Source of the DNA: Pseudoxanthomonas dokdonensis
Lineage (GTDB): Bacteria > Pseudomonadota > Gammaproteobacteria > Xanthomonadales > Xanthomonadaceae
DNA: 64,000 nucleotides
Direction of reading: 5' to 3'
Assembly (NCBI RefSeq): GCF_001431405.1
Contig: NZ_LDJL01000004.1
Coordinates: 124,001 to 188,000 of the forward strand
The position numbers and the translations under genes were made by a program. The notes below the pieces were generated by a model. It was not told the DNA's origin. It worked only from the letters and a program-made list of their open reading frames with translations, and did no database searches. Numbering within the stretch: the first letter of the stretch is position 1; every line of letters begins with the position of its first letter. This document shows, in pieces, positions 1 to 10,602 of this stretch.

Positions 1-83
1 TTGATTGAGATATGGACGCAGGACCGGCATGACGAGCTACGGAAAAATCGTGTGCTCGGCCTTGGTCGAGCAACCAGGTTCTG

Positions 84-190
84 CCCCTTCCTCCGCTTGC
101 GGGGGAAGGCGGGGATGGGGGGCGCTTTCCCTGCAGTCACCCCGTTCCCTTTTGCCCCAACCCCAACCCTCCCCGTGAACGGGGGAGGGG
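84..190. repeat. dispersed inverted-repeat element upstream of argG
   Basis: The 228 bases before argG show no convincing gene. Positions about 84-121 and 155-190 are imperfect reverse complements of each other. Each arm is C-rich on one side and G-rich on the other and contains a small hairpin of its own (TCCGCTTGCGGGGGA in the left arm, CTCCCCGTGAACGGGGGAG in the right). Short paired palindromes of this kind are common between genes in xanthomonads. It could act as a terminator for whatever lies upstream or stabilise mRNA. That role is inference; the symmetry is visible. Confidence 0.5.
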
Positions 191-228
191 CCTGAAAACA
201 AAATTGATGCAATCCAGAGAAAAATAAA

Positions 229-1428
229 ATGAACACTTCCAACAAAGACATCGTGCTGGCTTTTTCCGGCGGCCTGGATACCAGTTTCTGCGTGCCTTAT
301 CTGCAGGAGCAGGGCTACAACGTGCACACCGTGTTTGCCGACACCGGCGGCGTCGATGCCGAGGAGCGTGATTTCATCGAAAAGCGCGCGGCCGAGTTGG
401 GCGCTGCCAGCCACCTGACCATCGATGGCGGTCCGGCCATCTGGGACGGCTTCGTCAAGCCGTTCGTATGGGCCGGTGAAGGCTACCAGGGCCAGTACCC
501 GCTGATGGTGTCGGACCGTTATCTGATCGTCGATGCCACCCTCAAGCGCGCCGCCGAGCTTGGTACCCGCTCGATAGCCCACGGTTGCACCGGCATGGGC
601 AACGATCAGGTCCGCTTCGATCTGGCCGTCAAGGCGTCCGGCGACTACCACATCGTCGCGCCGATCCGCGAAATCCAGAAAGAGCACACCCAGACCCGCG
701 CCTACGAGCAGAAATACCTGGAAGACCGCGGCTTCGGCGTGCGCGCCAAGCAGAAGGCCTACACCATCAACGAAAACCTACTGGGGGTGACCATGTCCGG
801 CGGCGAAATCGACCGCTGGGAAGCGCCCGGTGACGGTGCCCGAGGCTGGTGCGCGCCGCGCAGTGCGTGGCCGAGCGAACCGTTGACCGTTTCGCTGAAG
901 TTCGTCAATGGCGAAGCCGTCGAGCTGGATGGCAAGCCGCTGGAAGGCGCCAGGATCCTGGCCAAGCTCAACACCTTGTTCGCGCAGTACGGTGTTGGCC
1001 GTGGCATCTACACCGGCGACACCACCATCGGCCTGAAGGGCCGCATCGTGTTCGAAGCCCCGGGCCTGGTGGCGCTGTTGACCGCCCATCGCGCGCTGGA
1101 AGAAGCCGTGCTCAGCAAGCAGCAGAACCGCTTCAAGCCCGAGGTCGCGCGCAAGTGGGTCGAGCTGGTCTATGAAGGCTTTTTCCACGATCCGCTGAAG
1201 ACCGATCTGGAAGCGTTCCTGGCGTCGTCGCAGTCCACCGTCAATGGCGAAGTGGTGCTGGAAACCCGTGGCGGTCGCGTCGATGCAGTGGCGATCAAGT
1301 CGCCGCACTTGCTGCATGCCAAGGGGGCGACCTACGCGCAGTCGGCCGACTGGGGCGTGGAAGAGGCCGAAGGCTTCATCAAGCTGTTCGGCATGAGCAG
1401 CACGCTGTGGGCGGAAATCAACCGCTGA
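229..1428 (+). CDS. argG: argininosuccinate synthase
   Basis: This 399-residue cytosolic enzyme joins citrulline and aspartate using ATP to make argininosuccinate, the penultimate arginine step. The N-terminal PP-loop SGGLDTS is at residues 13-19, and the citrulline/aspartate-binding stretch [13 protein letters not shown] follows near residue 120. The length is normal for the family. It is the first arginine gene in the window. A GNAT gene follows 16 bases later, then argE, argB, argC and argH on the same strand, so a long arg transcript is likely. The ATG is preceded by an A/G-rich stretch (CAGAGAAAAATAAA) that can serve as ribosome binding site. In xanthomonads the citrulline substrate is produced by deacetylation of acetylcitrulline, which fits the argE gene just downstream. 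Confidence 0.97.
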   Translation: MNTSNKDIVLAFSGGLDTSFCVPYLQEQGYNVHTVFADTGGVDAEERDFIEKRAAELGAASHLTIDGGPAIWDGFVKPFVWAGEGYQGQYPLMVSDRYLIVDATLKRAAELGTRSIAHGCTGMGNDQVRFDLAVKASGDYHIVAPIREIQKEHTQTRAYEQKYLEDRGFGVRAKQKAYTINENLLGVTMSGGEIDRWEAPGDGARGWCAPRSAWPSEPLTVSLKFVNGEAVELDGKPLEGARILAKLNTLFAQYGVGRGIYTGDTTIGLKGRIVFEAPGLVALLTAHRALEEAVLSKQQNRFKPEVARKWVELVYEGFFHDPLKTDLEAFLASSQSTVNGEVVLETRGGRVDAVAIKSPHLLHAKGATYAQSADWGVEEAEGFIKLFGMSSTLWAEINR

Positions 1429-1444
1429 GCGCGGACCTGGGCAC

Positions 1445-1879
1445 ATGAGCGAACTGCGCATCAGCACTGACAAGGACGAGCTGGATCTGGCAATGATCCA
1501 TCGCTACCTGAGCAGCGAAGCCTACTGGAGCCGCGGCATCCCGATGGCGACGCTGGAGCAGGCGGTGGCGGGTTCGTTCTGTTTCGGCGGCTATCTGGCC
1601 GATGCTGGACAGGTGGCCTTCGCCCGGGTGGTGACCGATCACGCCACATTCGGTTACCTGGCCGATGTGTTCGTGTTGCCGGCCTGGCGCGGGCAGGGTT
1701 ACAGCAAGCAGCTGGTCGCCGCGATCATGGCCCACCCGCGCCTGCAGGGCCTGCGCCGGTTCATGCTGGCCACCGCCGATGCGCATTCGCTGTACGCACG
1801 GCATGGATTCGCCGCCCCGGCCAGGCCGCAAACGCTGATGGAAATCAGTCGTCCCGACATCTATCTGGCCAAGGCCTGA
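1445..1879 (+). CDS. GNAT-family N-acetyltransferase
   Basis: This is a 144-residue single-domain GNAT protein. The acetyl-CoA pyrophosphate-binding motif is visible as AWRGQGYSKQL (residues about 80-90), preceded by the beta-strand YLADVFVLP and followed by the typical Y-x-R-H-GF ending (LYARHGFAAP). The acceptor cannot be read from the sequence. It lies between argG and argE with gaps of 16 and 10 bases, so it is almost certainly co-transcribed with arginine genes. It is separate from the acetyltransferase domain that is fused to ArgB. A role in amino-acid or metabolite acetylation linked to arginine synthesis is only inference. Confidence 0.85.
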   Translation: MSELRISTDKDELDLAMIHRYLSSEAYWSRGIPMATLEQAVAGSFCFGGYLADAGQVAFARVVTDHATFGYLADVFVLPAWRGQGYSKQLVAAIMAHPRLQGLRRFMLATADAHSLYARHGFAAPARPQTLMEISRPDIYLAKA

Positions 1880-1889
1880 GACCGACTCA

Positions 1890-3008
1890 ATGACTCCTCT
1901 GTTGCAAAGCACGCTGACCCATCTGCAGGCGCTGGTGTCGTTCGATACCCGCAACCCGCCACGCGCCATCACCACCGGTGGCATCTTTGACTACATCCGC
2001 CAGCAACTGCCGGATTTCAGCATCGATGTCGTCGATTACGGTGCCGGTGCGGTGTCGTTGTTCGCGGTGCGCGGTCAACCAAGGCAACTGTTCAACGTCC
2101 ATCTGGACACGGTGCCGTCGTCACCGGCCTGGAGCCAGGACCCGCATACGCTGACCGTCACCGACGACCGCGCCATCGGCCTGGGCGCGTGCGACATCAA
2201 GGGCGCGGCCGCGGCCCTGATCGCGGCCGCGCAGTCCACCCAGGGACCGGCGGCGTTTCTTTTCAGCAGTGACGAAGAGGCCAATGACCCGCGCTGCATC
2301 GCCGGCTTCCTGGCCAGCGATCACGGTTTCAGCGAAGCGATTATCGCCGAGCCCACCAATGGCGAGGCGGTGCTGGCGCATCGCGGCATCAGCGCGGTGC
2401 GGATGGCCTTCACCGGCACCGCCGGTCATGCGTCGGCGGAGAACGCGTTGTCGCTGAGCGCCCTGCACAACGCCATGCGCTGGGGCACGACCACCCTGGA
2501 TTACGTGCAATCGCAGCATCACCTGCGTTTCGGCGGGCTGACCGGATTGCGCTTCAACATCGGCAAGGTCGAAGGTGGCATCAAGGCCAACATGATTGCG
2601 CCCAGCGCCGAAGTGCGTTTCGGTTTCCGGCCATTGCCGTCGCAGGACATGGATGCATTGCATGCCCGGCTCCGCGAATTCGCGGTCTCCGGTGCCGGCG
2701 CCAATCCGCAGGCGCTGGCCGAGTACGAGGAGACCTTCCGCGGCCCGTCACTGCCATCCGGTGACGTGGCACGGGCCGAGGAACGGCGCCTGGCCGCGCG
2801 TGACCTGGCTGATGAACTGGGTCTGCCGATCGGCAACGCGGTGGACTTCTGGACCGAGGCCTCGCTGTTTTCCGCCGCTGGCCTGACCGCGCTGGTGTAT
2901 GGCCCGGGCGACATCGCCCAGGCCCACACCGCCGACGAATTCGTCACCCTCGAACAACTCCACGGCTATGCCGAGCGCGTCCAGCGCATCCTCGGCGGCC
3001 AGCCATGA
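1890..3008 (+). CDS. argE: M20-family deacetylase, probable N-acetylcitrulline deacetylase
   Basis: This 372-residue M20 metallopeptidase-fold enzyme removes the acetyl group from an N-acetylated arginine precursor. Metal ligands are recognisable: H71 in VHLDTVP, D102 in GACDIKGA, the catalytic/bridging pair E129-E130 in SSDEEAND, and the C-terminal His in IAQAHTADEF. The dimerisation lid lies roughly at 170-280. Xanthomonads are known to carbamoylate acetylornithine and then deacetylate acetylcitrulline, and their enzyme sits in this same gene order, so acetylcitrulline is the likely substrate. Sequence alone does not separate acetylcitrulline from acetylornithine. The matching acetylornithine carbamoyltransferase gene is not in this window and would be expected just upstream. 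Confidence 0.92.
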   Translation: MTPLLQSTLTHLQALVSFDTRNPPRAITTGGIFDYIRQQLPDFSIDVVDYGAGAVSLFAVRGQPRQLFNVHLDTVPSSPAWSQDPHTLTVTDDRAIGLGACDIKGAAAALIAAAQSTQGPAAFLFSSDEEANDPRCIAGFLASDHGFSEAIIAEPTNGEAVLAHRGISAVRMAFTGTAGHASAENALSLSALHNAMRWGTTTLDYVQSQHHLRFGGLTGLRFNIGKVEGGIKANMIAPSAEVRFGFRPLPSQDMDALHARLREFAVSGAGANPQALAEYEETFRGPSLPSGDVARAEERRLAARDLADELGLPIGNAVDFWTEASLFSAAGLTALVYGPGDIAQAHTADEFVTLEQLHGYAERVQRILGGQP

Positions 3009-3074
3009 ACTGCTGACCGCCGCAACGCCACCACTGCCCACCGGCAACATCCGCCACGCATCGCCGAGTATTCA

Positions 3075-4391
3075 ATGTCCGCCCACAAACAAACCCGCCA
3101 GACCATCGTGCGCCTGCTGTCCAGCATGGCCAGCCAGAAAGAAATCAGCCAGTACCTCAAGCGCTTCTCGCAGCTCGATGCCAAGCGCTTTGCCGTGGTC
3201 AAGGTTGGTGGCGCGGTGCTGCGTGACGACTTGGATGCATTGACCTCGTCGCTGACCTTCCTGCAGGAAGTCGGGCTGACCCCGATCGTCATCCACGGCG
3301 CCGGCCCGCAGCTGGACGAGCAGATGAATGCCGCCGGCATCGAGAAGCAGACCGTCAACGGCCTGCGGGTGACCACGCCGGAAGTGCTGGCGATTGTGCG
3401 CAGGGTGTTCCTGCAACAGAACCTGGCGCTGGTCGAAGCCCTGCAGCAGGTCGGCGCGCGCGCCACCTCGATCGTCTCCGGGGTATTCGAATCGGATTAT
3501 CTCGATCAATCGACCTATGGCCTGGTTGGTGAGGTCAAGCAGGTCAACCTGGCGCCGATTGAAGCCAGCCTGCATGCCGGCTCGATACCGGTCATCGCCA
3601 GCATGGGTGAAACCATCGGCGGACAGATCCTCAACATCAATGCCGACTTCGCCGCCAATGAGCTGGTGCAGATCCTGCAGCCATACAAGATCATCTTCCT
3701 CACCGGCACCGGCGGCCTGCTCGATGCCGACGACAAGGTCATCGATTCGATCAACCTGTCGACCGAGTATGACGATCTGATGGCGCAGCCGTGGATCAAC
3801 GGCGGCATGCGGGTCAAGCTGGAGCAGATCCGCAACCTGCTGGAGCATCTGCCGCTGACTTCATCGGTGTCGATCACCAAGCCGGCCGAACTGGCCAAGG
3901 AACTGTTCACCCACAAGGGATCGGGCACGCTGGTACGCAAGGGCGAACGGGTGCTGCGTTTCGACAGCTGGGAAGGCGTCGATACCCAGCGCCTGCGCGA
4001 ACTGATCGAGTCCAGCTTCGGCCGTCGCCTGCTACCGGATTATTTCCAGCGCACCCGGCCACATCGCATCTACGTCAGCGAGAATTACCGCACTGCACTG
4101 GTGTTGACCCGGGAAGAGGGATTCACCTACCTGGACAAGTTCGCGGTCCTCGACGATGCCCAGGGCGAAGGCCTGGGGCGTGCGGTCTGGCATGTGATGC
4201 GCGAAGAGAACCCGTCGCTGTTCTGGCGCTCGCGCAACAACAACCAGGTCAACATTTTCTACTACGCCGAATCCGATGGCTGCTACAAGCAGGAACACTG
4301 GAAGGTGTTCTGGTACGGCATCTCCGATTTCGCCGACATCGAACGCTGCGTGCAACACTGCAGGACCCGCCAGCCCACGCTCACGGATTGA
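3075..4391 (+). CDS. argB: bifunctional acetylglutamate kinase / N-acetylglutamate synthase
   Basis: This 438-residue protein has an amino-acid kinase domain (residues about 35-285, with KVGGAVLRD at 43-51 and the [11 protein letters not shown] nucleotide-site loop) followed by a vertebrate-type N-acetyltransferase domain (about 290-438, with [17 protein letters not shown]). The fusion couples synthesis of acetylglutamate with its phosphorylation, the first two arginine steps. A stand-alone kinase is only about 300 residues, so the extra ~150 residues are diagnostic of the xanthomonad/Maricaulis-type NAGS-K. The ATG chosen gives the basic, helical N-terminal extension typical of this class. 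It follows argE by 66 bases and precedes a second GNAT gene by 3 bases. Confidence 0.95.
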   Translation: MSAHKQTRQTIVRLLSSMASQKEISQYLKRFSQLDAKRFAVVKVGGAVLRDDLDALTSSLTFLQEVGLTPIVIHGAGPQLDEQMNAAGIEKQTVNGLRVTTPEVLAIVRRVFLQQNLALVEALQQVGARATSIVSGVFESDYLDQSTYGLVGEVKQVNLAPIEASLHAGSIPVIASMGETIGGQILNINADFAANELVQILQPYKIIFLTGTGGLLDADDKVIDSINLSTEYDDLMAQPWINGGMRVKLEQIRNLLEHLPLTSSVSITKPAELAKELFTHKGSGTLVRKGERVLRFDSWEGVDTQRLRELIESSFGRRLLPDYFQRTRPHRIYVSENYRTALVLTREEGFTYLDKFAVLDDAQGEGLGRAVWHVMREENPSLFWRSRNNNQVNIFYYAESDGCYKQEHWKVFWYGISDFADIERCVQHCRTRQPTLTD

Positions 4392-4394
4392 ACG

Positions 4395-5030
4395 ATGAAC
4401 CAGCCCTTTGTATGTCCGACAACCAACGCCCCGGCCTGGGCCAGCCCCGTGCATCTGCGCGGCCGCCATGCGCAACTGGAGCCAATGACGGCGGCCCATG
4501 CCGATGGCCTGCGCCGGGCACTGCGTGGCGACGCCCTGGCCAGGTGCTGGTACACCAACGTGCCCAGCTGCGCCCATGTCGATGCCTATATCGAGGCGGC
4601 GCTGGTGCTGCAGTCACAGGGCCAGGCGCTGCCCTTCGTAGTGCGTGATGCGAACGGCGACATCATCGGCTGCACCCGCTATTACGATCTGGATCCCGGC
4701 GTGCGCCGCATGAGCATCGGTTACACCTGGTATGTGCCACGCGCGCAACGTACCGGCGTTAATACCGAAGCCAAGCTGATGCTGCTGCAACATGCCTTCG
4801 AGCAACTGGGTTGCGTCGCGGTCGCCTTCGAAACCAGCTGGTTCAACCAGGCATCGCGTGCCGCCATTGCCAGGCTGGGTGCCAAGCAGGACGGCGTGCT
4901 GCGCAACCACCGTCGTCACGCCGACGGCAGCCTGCGCGATACCGTGGTTTTTTCCATCATCGACAACGAATGGCCGGCGGTCGCGCACAACCTGCGCTCG
5001 CGGTTGGCCCAACACGAGTCCCAGCCATGA
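4395..5030 (+). CDS. RimJ/RimL-type GNAT acetyltransferase
   Basis: This 211-residue protein resembles the RimJ/RimL branch of GNAT enzymes. Visible hallmarks are an N-terminal [12 protein letters not shown] strand, the [11 protein letters not shown] strand, [21 protein letters not shown] as the acetyl-CoA region, and [21 protein letters not shown] near the C-terminus. In this branch the classic Q/R-x-x-G-x-G motif is often modified; here the segment is RAQRTGVN. Known members acetylate N-terminal or free amino groups, but the substrate here cannot be inferred. It is placed between argB and argC, 3 bases after argB and overlapping argC by 4 bases, so translation is probably coupled with the arginine genes. 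Confidence 0.85.
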   Translation: MNQPFVCPTTNAPAWASPVHLRGRHAQLEPMTAAHADGLRRALRGDALARCWYTNVPSCAHVDAYIEAALVLQSQGQALPFVVRDANGDIIGCTRYYDLDPGVRRMSIGYTWYVPRAQRTGVNTEAKLMLLQHAFEQLGCVAVAFETSWFNQASRAAIARLGAKQDGVLRNHRRHADGSLRDTVVFSIIDNEWPAVAHNLRSRLAQHESQP

Positions 5031-5989
5031 GCAGTAAGACCATAGGCATCGTCGGCGCGCGGGGCCATACCGGCGTCGAGCTGATCAAGCTGATCGCCGC
5101 ACACCCACAGTTGCAGCTGGCGTTCGTCTCTTCGCGCGAGCTGGCCGGGCAAGCGGTTGCCGAACACGTGCCCGCGTATGCCGGACAGCTGCGCTACGAG
5201 AACCTCAGCCCACAGGAAATGGCTGCCAGGCACGCCGATGCGGTCGTGCTGGCATTGCCCAATGGCAAGGCCGCCGATTGGGTCGCCGCCGTCGATCAGC
5301 AGCATCGACAGACGCTGATCGTCGATCTGTCGGCGGACTACCGCTTCAATGACGACTGGTATTACGGCCTGCCGGAGCTGACCCGTGCTGGCTATGCCGG
5401 GCAGACAAGGATCAGCAACCCGGGTTGCTACGCCACTGCCATGCAGCTGGCGATCCATCCACTGCTGAAGCATCTGGCCGGGCCGCCGCAATGCTTTGGA
5501 GTGTCCGGTTACTCCGGTGCCGGTACCACGCCGTCGGACAAGAACAACACCGAACTGCTGCGCGACAATCTGATGCCTTACGCACTGACCGACCACATGC
5601 ACGAGCGCGAAGTGTCGCGGCAGCTGCATGTGCCGGTCGAGTTCATGCCGCACGTGGCGCCGCATTTCCGCGGCATCAGCCTGACCGCCAACCTGTGGCT
5701 GGACCGGGAGATGAAGCTGGACGATATCCGCGCCCTCTATCGCGCCGCCTATGCCGGCGAACCGCTGCTGCAGGTCGTCGATGACGCGCCGTGGGTAAGT
5801 CGCATTGCCGGCAGGCACGGCGCGCAGATTGGCGGCTTCAACGTCGCTCCCGGCGGCCGGCGGGTAGTGCTGGTGGCGACACTGGACAACCTGCTCAAGG
5901 GCGCCGCTACCCAGGCGATGCAGAACCTCAACCTGGCGTTTGGCTTCGACGAGCTGGCCAGCATTCCGTCAACGGAGATCCTTCCATGA
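5027..5989 (+). CDS. argC: N-acetyl-gamma-glutamyl-phosphate reductase
   Basis: This 320-residue enzyme reduces acetylglutamyl phosphate to the semialdehyde with NADPH, the third arginine step. The dinucleotide-binding G10-A-R-G13-H-T-G16 is at the N-terminus and the catalytic Cys is C134 in SNPGCYATA. The [10 protein letters not shown] segment of the dimerisation domain is present. The ATG at 5027 overlaps the stop of the upstream GNAT gene by 4 bases (ATGA), and the argC stop overlaps the argH start in the same way. This start gives the expected N-terminal beta strand [10 protein letters not shown]. Confidence 0.96.
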   Translation: MSSKTIGIVGARGHTGVELIKLIAAHPQLQLAFVSSRELAGQAVAEHVPAYAGQLRYENLSPQEMAARHADAVVLALPNGKAADWVAAVDQQHRQTLIVDLSADYRFNDDWYYGLPELTRAGYAGQTRISNPGCYATAMQLAIHPLLKHLAGPPQCFGVSGYSGAGTTPSDKNNTELLRDNLMPYALTDHMHEREVSRQLHVPVEFMPHVAPHFRGISLTANLWLDREMKLDDIRALYRAAYAGEPLLQVVDDAPWVSRIAGRHGAQIGGFNVAPGGRRVVLVATLDNLLKGAATQAMQNLNLAFGFDELASIPSTEILP

Positions 5990-7284
5990 GTGAGTTGTTG
6001 TGGCAAAAACCCGGCGTGGCCGTGGACGCACAGATCCAAGCGTTCCTTGCCGGTGACGACGTGATCCTGGATCGCGAGTTCTTCCTGCACGACATCGAGG
6101 CCAGCCGTGCCCACGCCGAAGGACTGCAGCACATCGGCATTCTGTCGGACCAGGAACTGGCCGACCTGCGCCGCGAGCTGGCCCGCTTGGCGGAGGATTT
6201 CCGCAGCGGGACATTCGTGCTGGACGAGCGCTTCGAAGATTGCCATTCGGCGATCGAGTCGCGGTTGACCGAACGCCTCGGCGATGCCGGCCGCAAGATC
6301 CATACCGGCCGCAGCCGCAACGATCAGATCCTGGTCGCGACCCGGCTGTGGCTGAAGCAGAAACTGGCCCGGCTGGCCCAGCTCAATCGCGAGGTGGCCG
6401 CCATCGCGCTGAAACGCGCCGCTCACGAAAGCGGATTGCCGATTCCCGGCTACACCCATATCCAGCGGGCCGTGGTGTCGTCGGCGGGCATGTGGTGGGC
6501 CGGCTGGGCCGAGGCTTTCATCGACAACGCGGTTCGCGCCAACGACACCGCGCGCCTGCTCGACAGCAATCCACTCGGCACCGCCGCCGGTTATGGCGTC
6601 AACCTGCCGCTGGATCGCGAACACACGACCCGTGCGCTGGCATTCGGGCGCATGCAGATCAGCCCGGTATACGCGCAGCTGTCGCGCGGCAAGTATGAAA
6701 TGGCCGCGTTGGAAGCATTGGGCAGCGCCACCCTGGACCTGCGTCGGTTGGCGTGGGACCTGTCGTTGTTCACCAGCGCCGAATATGGATTCGTCGCGTT
6801 GCCGGCGCAGTACACCACCGGCAGTTCGATCATGCCGAACAAGCGCAATCCGGATGTCATCGAGCTGATGCGTGCCAGTCATGCCAGTGTTGCCGCGGCA
6901 CGTACCGAGATCGAGCAGTTGCTGTCGTTGCCATCCGGCTACCACCGCGATCTGCAGGCCAGCAAGGGCGCCATCTTCCACGGCTTTGGACGCGGCCTGG
7001 CGGCGCTGGAACTGTTGCCGGCGTTGCTGGCCAACCTGGAATGGCGCGAGCAAAAGCTGCGCGCGGCCGTGGATTCGGGTATGTACGCCACCGACGTGGC
7101 GGTCGAACAGGCAGCAGCGGGTGTGCCGTTCCGTGATGCCTATCGCGCCGCCGCCGAGGCGGTGGAATCGGCCGGGCAGGGACGCAGCCCGGAAGGCAGC
7201 CTGGCTGCCCGCACCTCGCCAGGCGCCGCCGCGGATCTGCGCCTGGACGAACTGCAGCACCGTTTGCAGGCGCTGGCCGATTGA
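5986..7284 (+). CDS. argH: argininosuccinate lyase
   Basis: This 432-residue member of the fumarase/aspartase superfamily splits argininosuccinate into arginine and fumarate. The family signature [11 protein letters not shown] lies at about residues 279-289, and the substrate-contact stretches HTGRSRNDQ and GYTHIQRA are intact. It is slightly shorter than enteric ArgH (about 457 residues). It starts inside the argC stop codon (4-base overlap) and closes the arginine part of the operon. A 495-base gap separates it from proB. Confidence 0.96.
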   Translation: MSELLWQKPGVAVDAQIQAFLAGDDVILDREFFLHDIEASRAHAEGLQHIGILSDQELADLRRELARLAEDFRSGTFVLDERFEDCHSAIESRLTERLGDAGRKIHTGRSRNDQILVATRLWLKQKLARLAQLNREVAAIALKRAAHESGLPIPGYTHIQRAVVSSAGMWWAGWAEAFIDNAVRANDTARLLDSNPLGTAAGYGVNLPLDREHTTRALAFGRMQISPVYAQLSRGKYEMAALEALGSATLDLRRLAWDLSLFTSAEYGFVALPAQYTTGSSIMPNKRNPDVIELMRASHASVAAARTEIEQLLSLPSGYHRDLQASKGAIFHGFGRGLAALELLPALLANLEWREQKLRAAVDSGMYATDVAVEQAAAGVPFRDAYRAAAEAVESAGQGRSPEGSLAARTSPGAAADLRLDELQHRLQALAD

Positions 7285-7779
7285 TGTGCTGCCACTCAAT
7301 GGCGCACAGATGAAGCATGCTGTGGTGCCGTCGCCTGGTCATGGCATGGCGGTTGCAAGCCGCCGCGGGCAGCTGGCGCAAAGGTATGCCATTGGCATCT
7401 ACAGGATGAATCGGAGTTTTATCGCGCGACTGTTTTTTTCACCGCCTGTATCTGGCAGCCGCGCGAGTCGCTGAAAGCCGGGCGGGGTAGGGGTTTGCCG
7501 GCGATGTCGTTTGATTCCAGTGGCAACGATCTCGGCTGATTCGCGCGCATTGCTGCTGTTTTCGTGGCGCCGTGGCGTGGTGACACGGGTTTCATTGAAG
7601 TACCCTGTGGAGCGGAATCGGCATGAGCTGCTGTTCGCTTCAACCGAACAAAGCTGATGGTTGATGATCCGTGTTGCACGCTGGATGGCGTGTATGTAGC
7701 GGGTGACGCAACACCGATACGCTCGCGAACAAGTAGTCGTTGCCGGTTCCCTCTCCCACGATTTTGAACGGAGCATGCG
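7285..7779 (+). other. non-coding gap between argH and proB
   Basis: No gene with credible coding features is seen on either strand in these 495 bases. The stretch looks less GC-rich than its flanks. The arms GTGTTGC (7671-7677) and GCAACAC (7708-7714) form a spaced inverted repeat of seven bases that could be chance. The end of the gap must hold the proB promoter and a good ribosome binding site (ACGGAGC at about 7768-7774). Confidence 0.5.
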
Positions 7780-8943
7780 TTGAGCCCCACCCCCATGAGC
7801 ACTCTCTCCACACTGCAGTTCATCGAGCAGGCGCAGCCGAACTGGCATCGCGCGGTCCTCAAGGTTGGCAGCAGCCTGCTGGCCAACAGCGAAGATGGCC
7901 TCAGCCCGCGCCATGCGCTGGGGCTGGCGCAGTTTGTCTCCGCCAGCCTGGCCGCTGGCAAGGAAGTGGTCATCGTTTCGTCCGGCGCGGTCGCGGTTGG
8001 GCGCGCCATCCTGCATCGCAAGGCCGAAGCCGGCGTTGCGCTGGCCGAACGCCAGGCACTGGCGGCGCTGGGACAGGCCGAGTTGATCGGACTGTGGCAG
8101 CGCTTTTTCGAACGACCGGTGGCGCAGGTGTTGCTGACCCATGACGACCTGCGCAACCGTCGCCGTTACCTCAACGCCCGCTCGATTCTGCAGGAACTGC
8201 TGCGCCTGGGCACGCTGCCGATCATCAACGAGAACGACACGGTGTCGGTCGATGAGTTGAAGCTCGGTGACAACGACAATCTGGCAGCAGTGGTGGCGGC
8301 GCTGATTGATGCCGATGCACTGTTCATCGCCACCGACATCGACGGTTTCTACACCGCCAATCCGCGCACCGACAAGGACGCGCGTCCAATCGATGCGGTC
8401 GAGTCGCTGACCCCGGAAATGTTCGCCATGGCCGGTGGTGCCGGCACTGCCGGCGGTACCGGTGGCATGCGGACCAAGCTGGAAGCGGCCGACAAGGCGA
8501 CCGCCGCCGGCATCGAAACCTGCCTGTTCAACGGCACCAGTCCCGATGCATTGCGTCTGCTGCTGCTGGGCAAGTTCCGTGGCACTCGTTTCCGGCCAGC
8601 GCAGAACCGTCTGGCCGCGCGCAAGTACTGGTTGCGCAACGTGCCGGTGGAATCGGGCGGGATCATCGTCGACGCCGGCGCCGCGCGGGCGTTGATGGAC
8701 AAGGGCGCGTCATTGCTGCCAGGTGGCGTCAGCACCGCCAAGGGCGATTTCCGTCGCGGCGACATGGTCGAAGTGGTGCTCAGCGATGACAGCGGCCAGC
8801 GCTGCATCGCCCGTGGCGTCAGCCAGTACTCGGCGATGGAAATCCGCCGCATCGCGCGTTGCCATTCGCGCGAAATAGACTCAATCCTTGGTTACAACTA
8901 CGGCGAGAACATCGTCCACCGCGACGATCTGGTGCTGCTGTAA
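7780..8943 (+). CDS. proB: glutamate 5-kinase
   Basis: This 387-residue enzyme phosphorylates glutamate in the first step of proline synthesis and is normally feedback-inhibited by proline. The amino-acid kinase domain covers roughly residues 20-275 (KVGSSLL, VSSGAVAVG, NENDTVS, GTGGMRTKLEAA) and a PUA domain follows (about 290-375). The TTG at 7780 is preferred because the ribosome binding site ACGGAGC sits about 6 bases ahead. The ATG at 7795 would give 382 residues but leaves 21 bases to the same site. An ATG at 7775 opens only a two-codon frame. proA follows after 54 bases. Confidence 0.94.
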   Translation: MSPTPMSTLSTLQFIEQAQPNWHRAVLKVGSSLLANSEDGLSPRHALGLAQFVSASLAAGKEVVIVSSGAVAVGRAILHRKAEAGVALAERQALAALGQAELIGLWQRFFERPVAQVLLTHDDLRNRRRYLNARSILQELLRLGTLPIINENDTVSVDELKLGDNDNLAAVVAALIDADALFIATDIDGFYTANPRTDKDARPIDAVESLTPEMFAMAGGAGTAGGTGGMRTKLEAADKATAAGIETCLFNGTSPDALRLLLLGKFRGTRFRPAQNRLAARKYWLRNVPVESGGIIVDAGAARALMDKGASLLPGGVSTAKGDFRRGDMVEVVLSDDSGQRCIARGVSQYSAMEIRRIARCHSREIDSILGYNYGENIVHRDDLVLL

Positions 8944-8997
8944 CCGCCCAAGGCGCCGCATTGCCTGACAGCGCGGCGCCCAAGAACGGAAGGTGAA

Positions 8998-10260
<1,263 letters not shown>

Positions 10261-10370
10261 ACCGGCAGGGCCGCTGGCGGGCGCGAATTGATCCAGCGCG
10301 CCTGCCAGCTGCTGGCCGCCGCGGCGTCGGGCCAGCAGAGGCACAACTAGCATGCAGCGGACACAAAAAA

Positions 10371-10386
10371 ACCGGCTTGCGCCGGT
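10371..10386. terminator. bidirectional intrinsic terminator between proA and tRNA-Pro
   Basis: ACCGGC-TTGC-GCCGGT forms a perfect six-pair stem. On the plus strand it is followed by TCTTTTT and on the minus strand by seven T (the A-run at 10365-10371). The two transcription units, proBA on plus and the tRNA on minus, converge here, so the element can serve both. Confidence 0.85.
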
Positions 10387-10410
10387 CTTTTTGTAACTTC
10401 TTGATTTTAC

Positions 10411-10487
<77 letters not shown>

Positions 10488-10602
10488 ATGAGCCGCCTAT
10501 TGTATGCAGTCCCGCGAAGGTCGGCAAGCGTTTGTTGCAACATCTGTGTAAGCGGGTCATTCGCGCCTAAAATGGGCGACTACTGTCAGTCGGAGTTATC
10601 GC

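Noticed and set aside
1-195. Open frame at the left edge as the end of an upstream arg gene
   Set aside because: The translation shows no similarity to a carbamoyltransferase end and contains the repeat element. It is treated as intergenic.
5749-7299. 516-codon minus-strand frame opposite argH
   Set aside because: ArgH on the plus strand has full family motifs. The reverse frame has none and is expected in high-GC DNA.
7399-8142. 247-codon minus-strand frame across the argH-proB gap
   Set aside because: It extends far into proB in antisense, has no motif and no ribosome binding site. It is likely chance.
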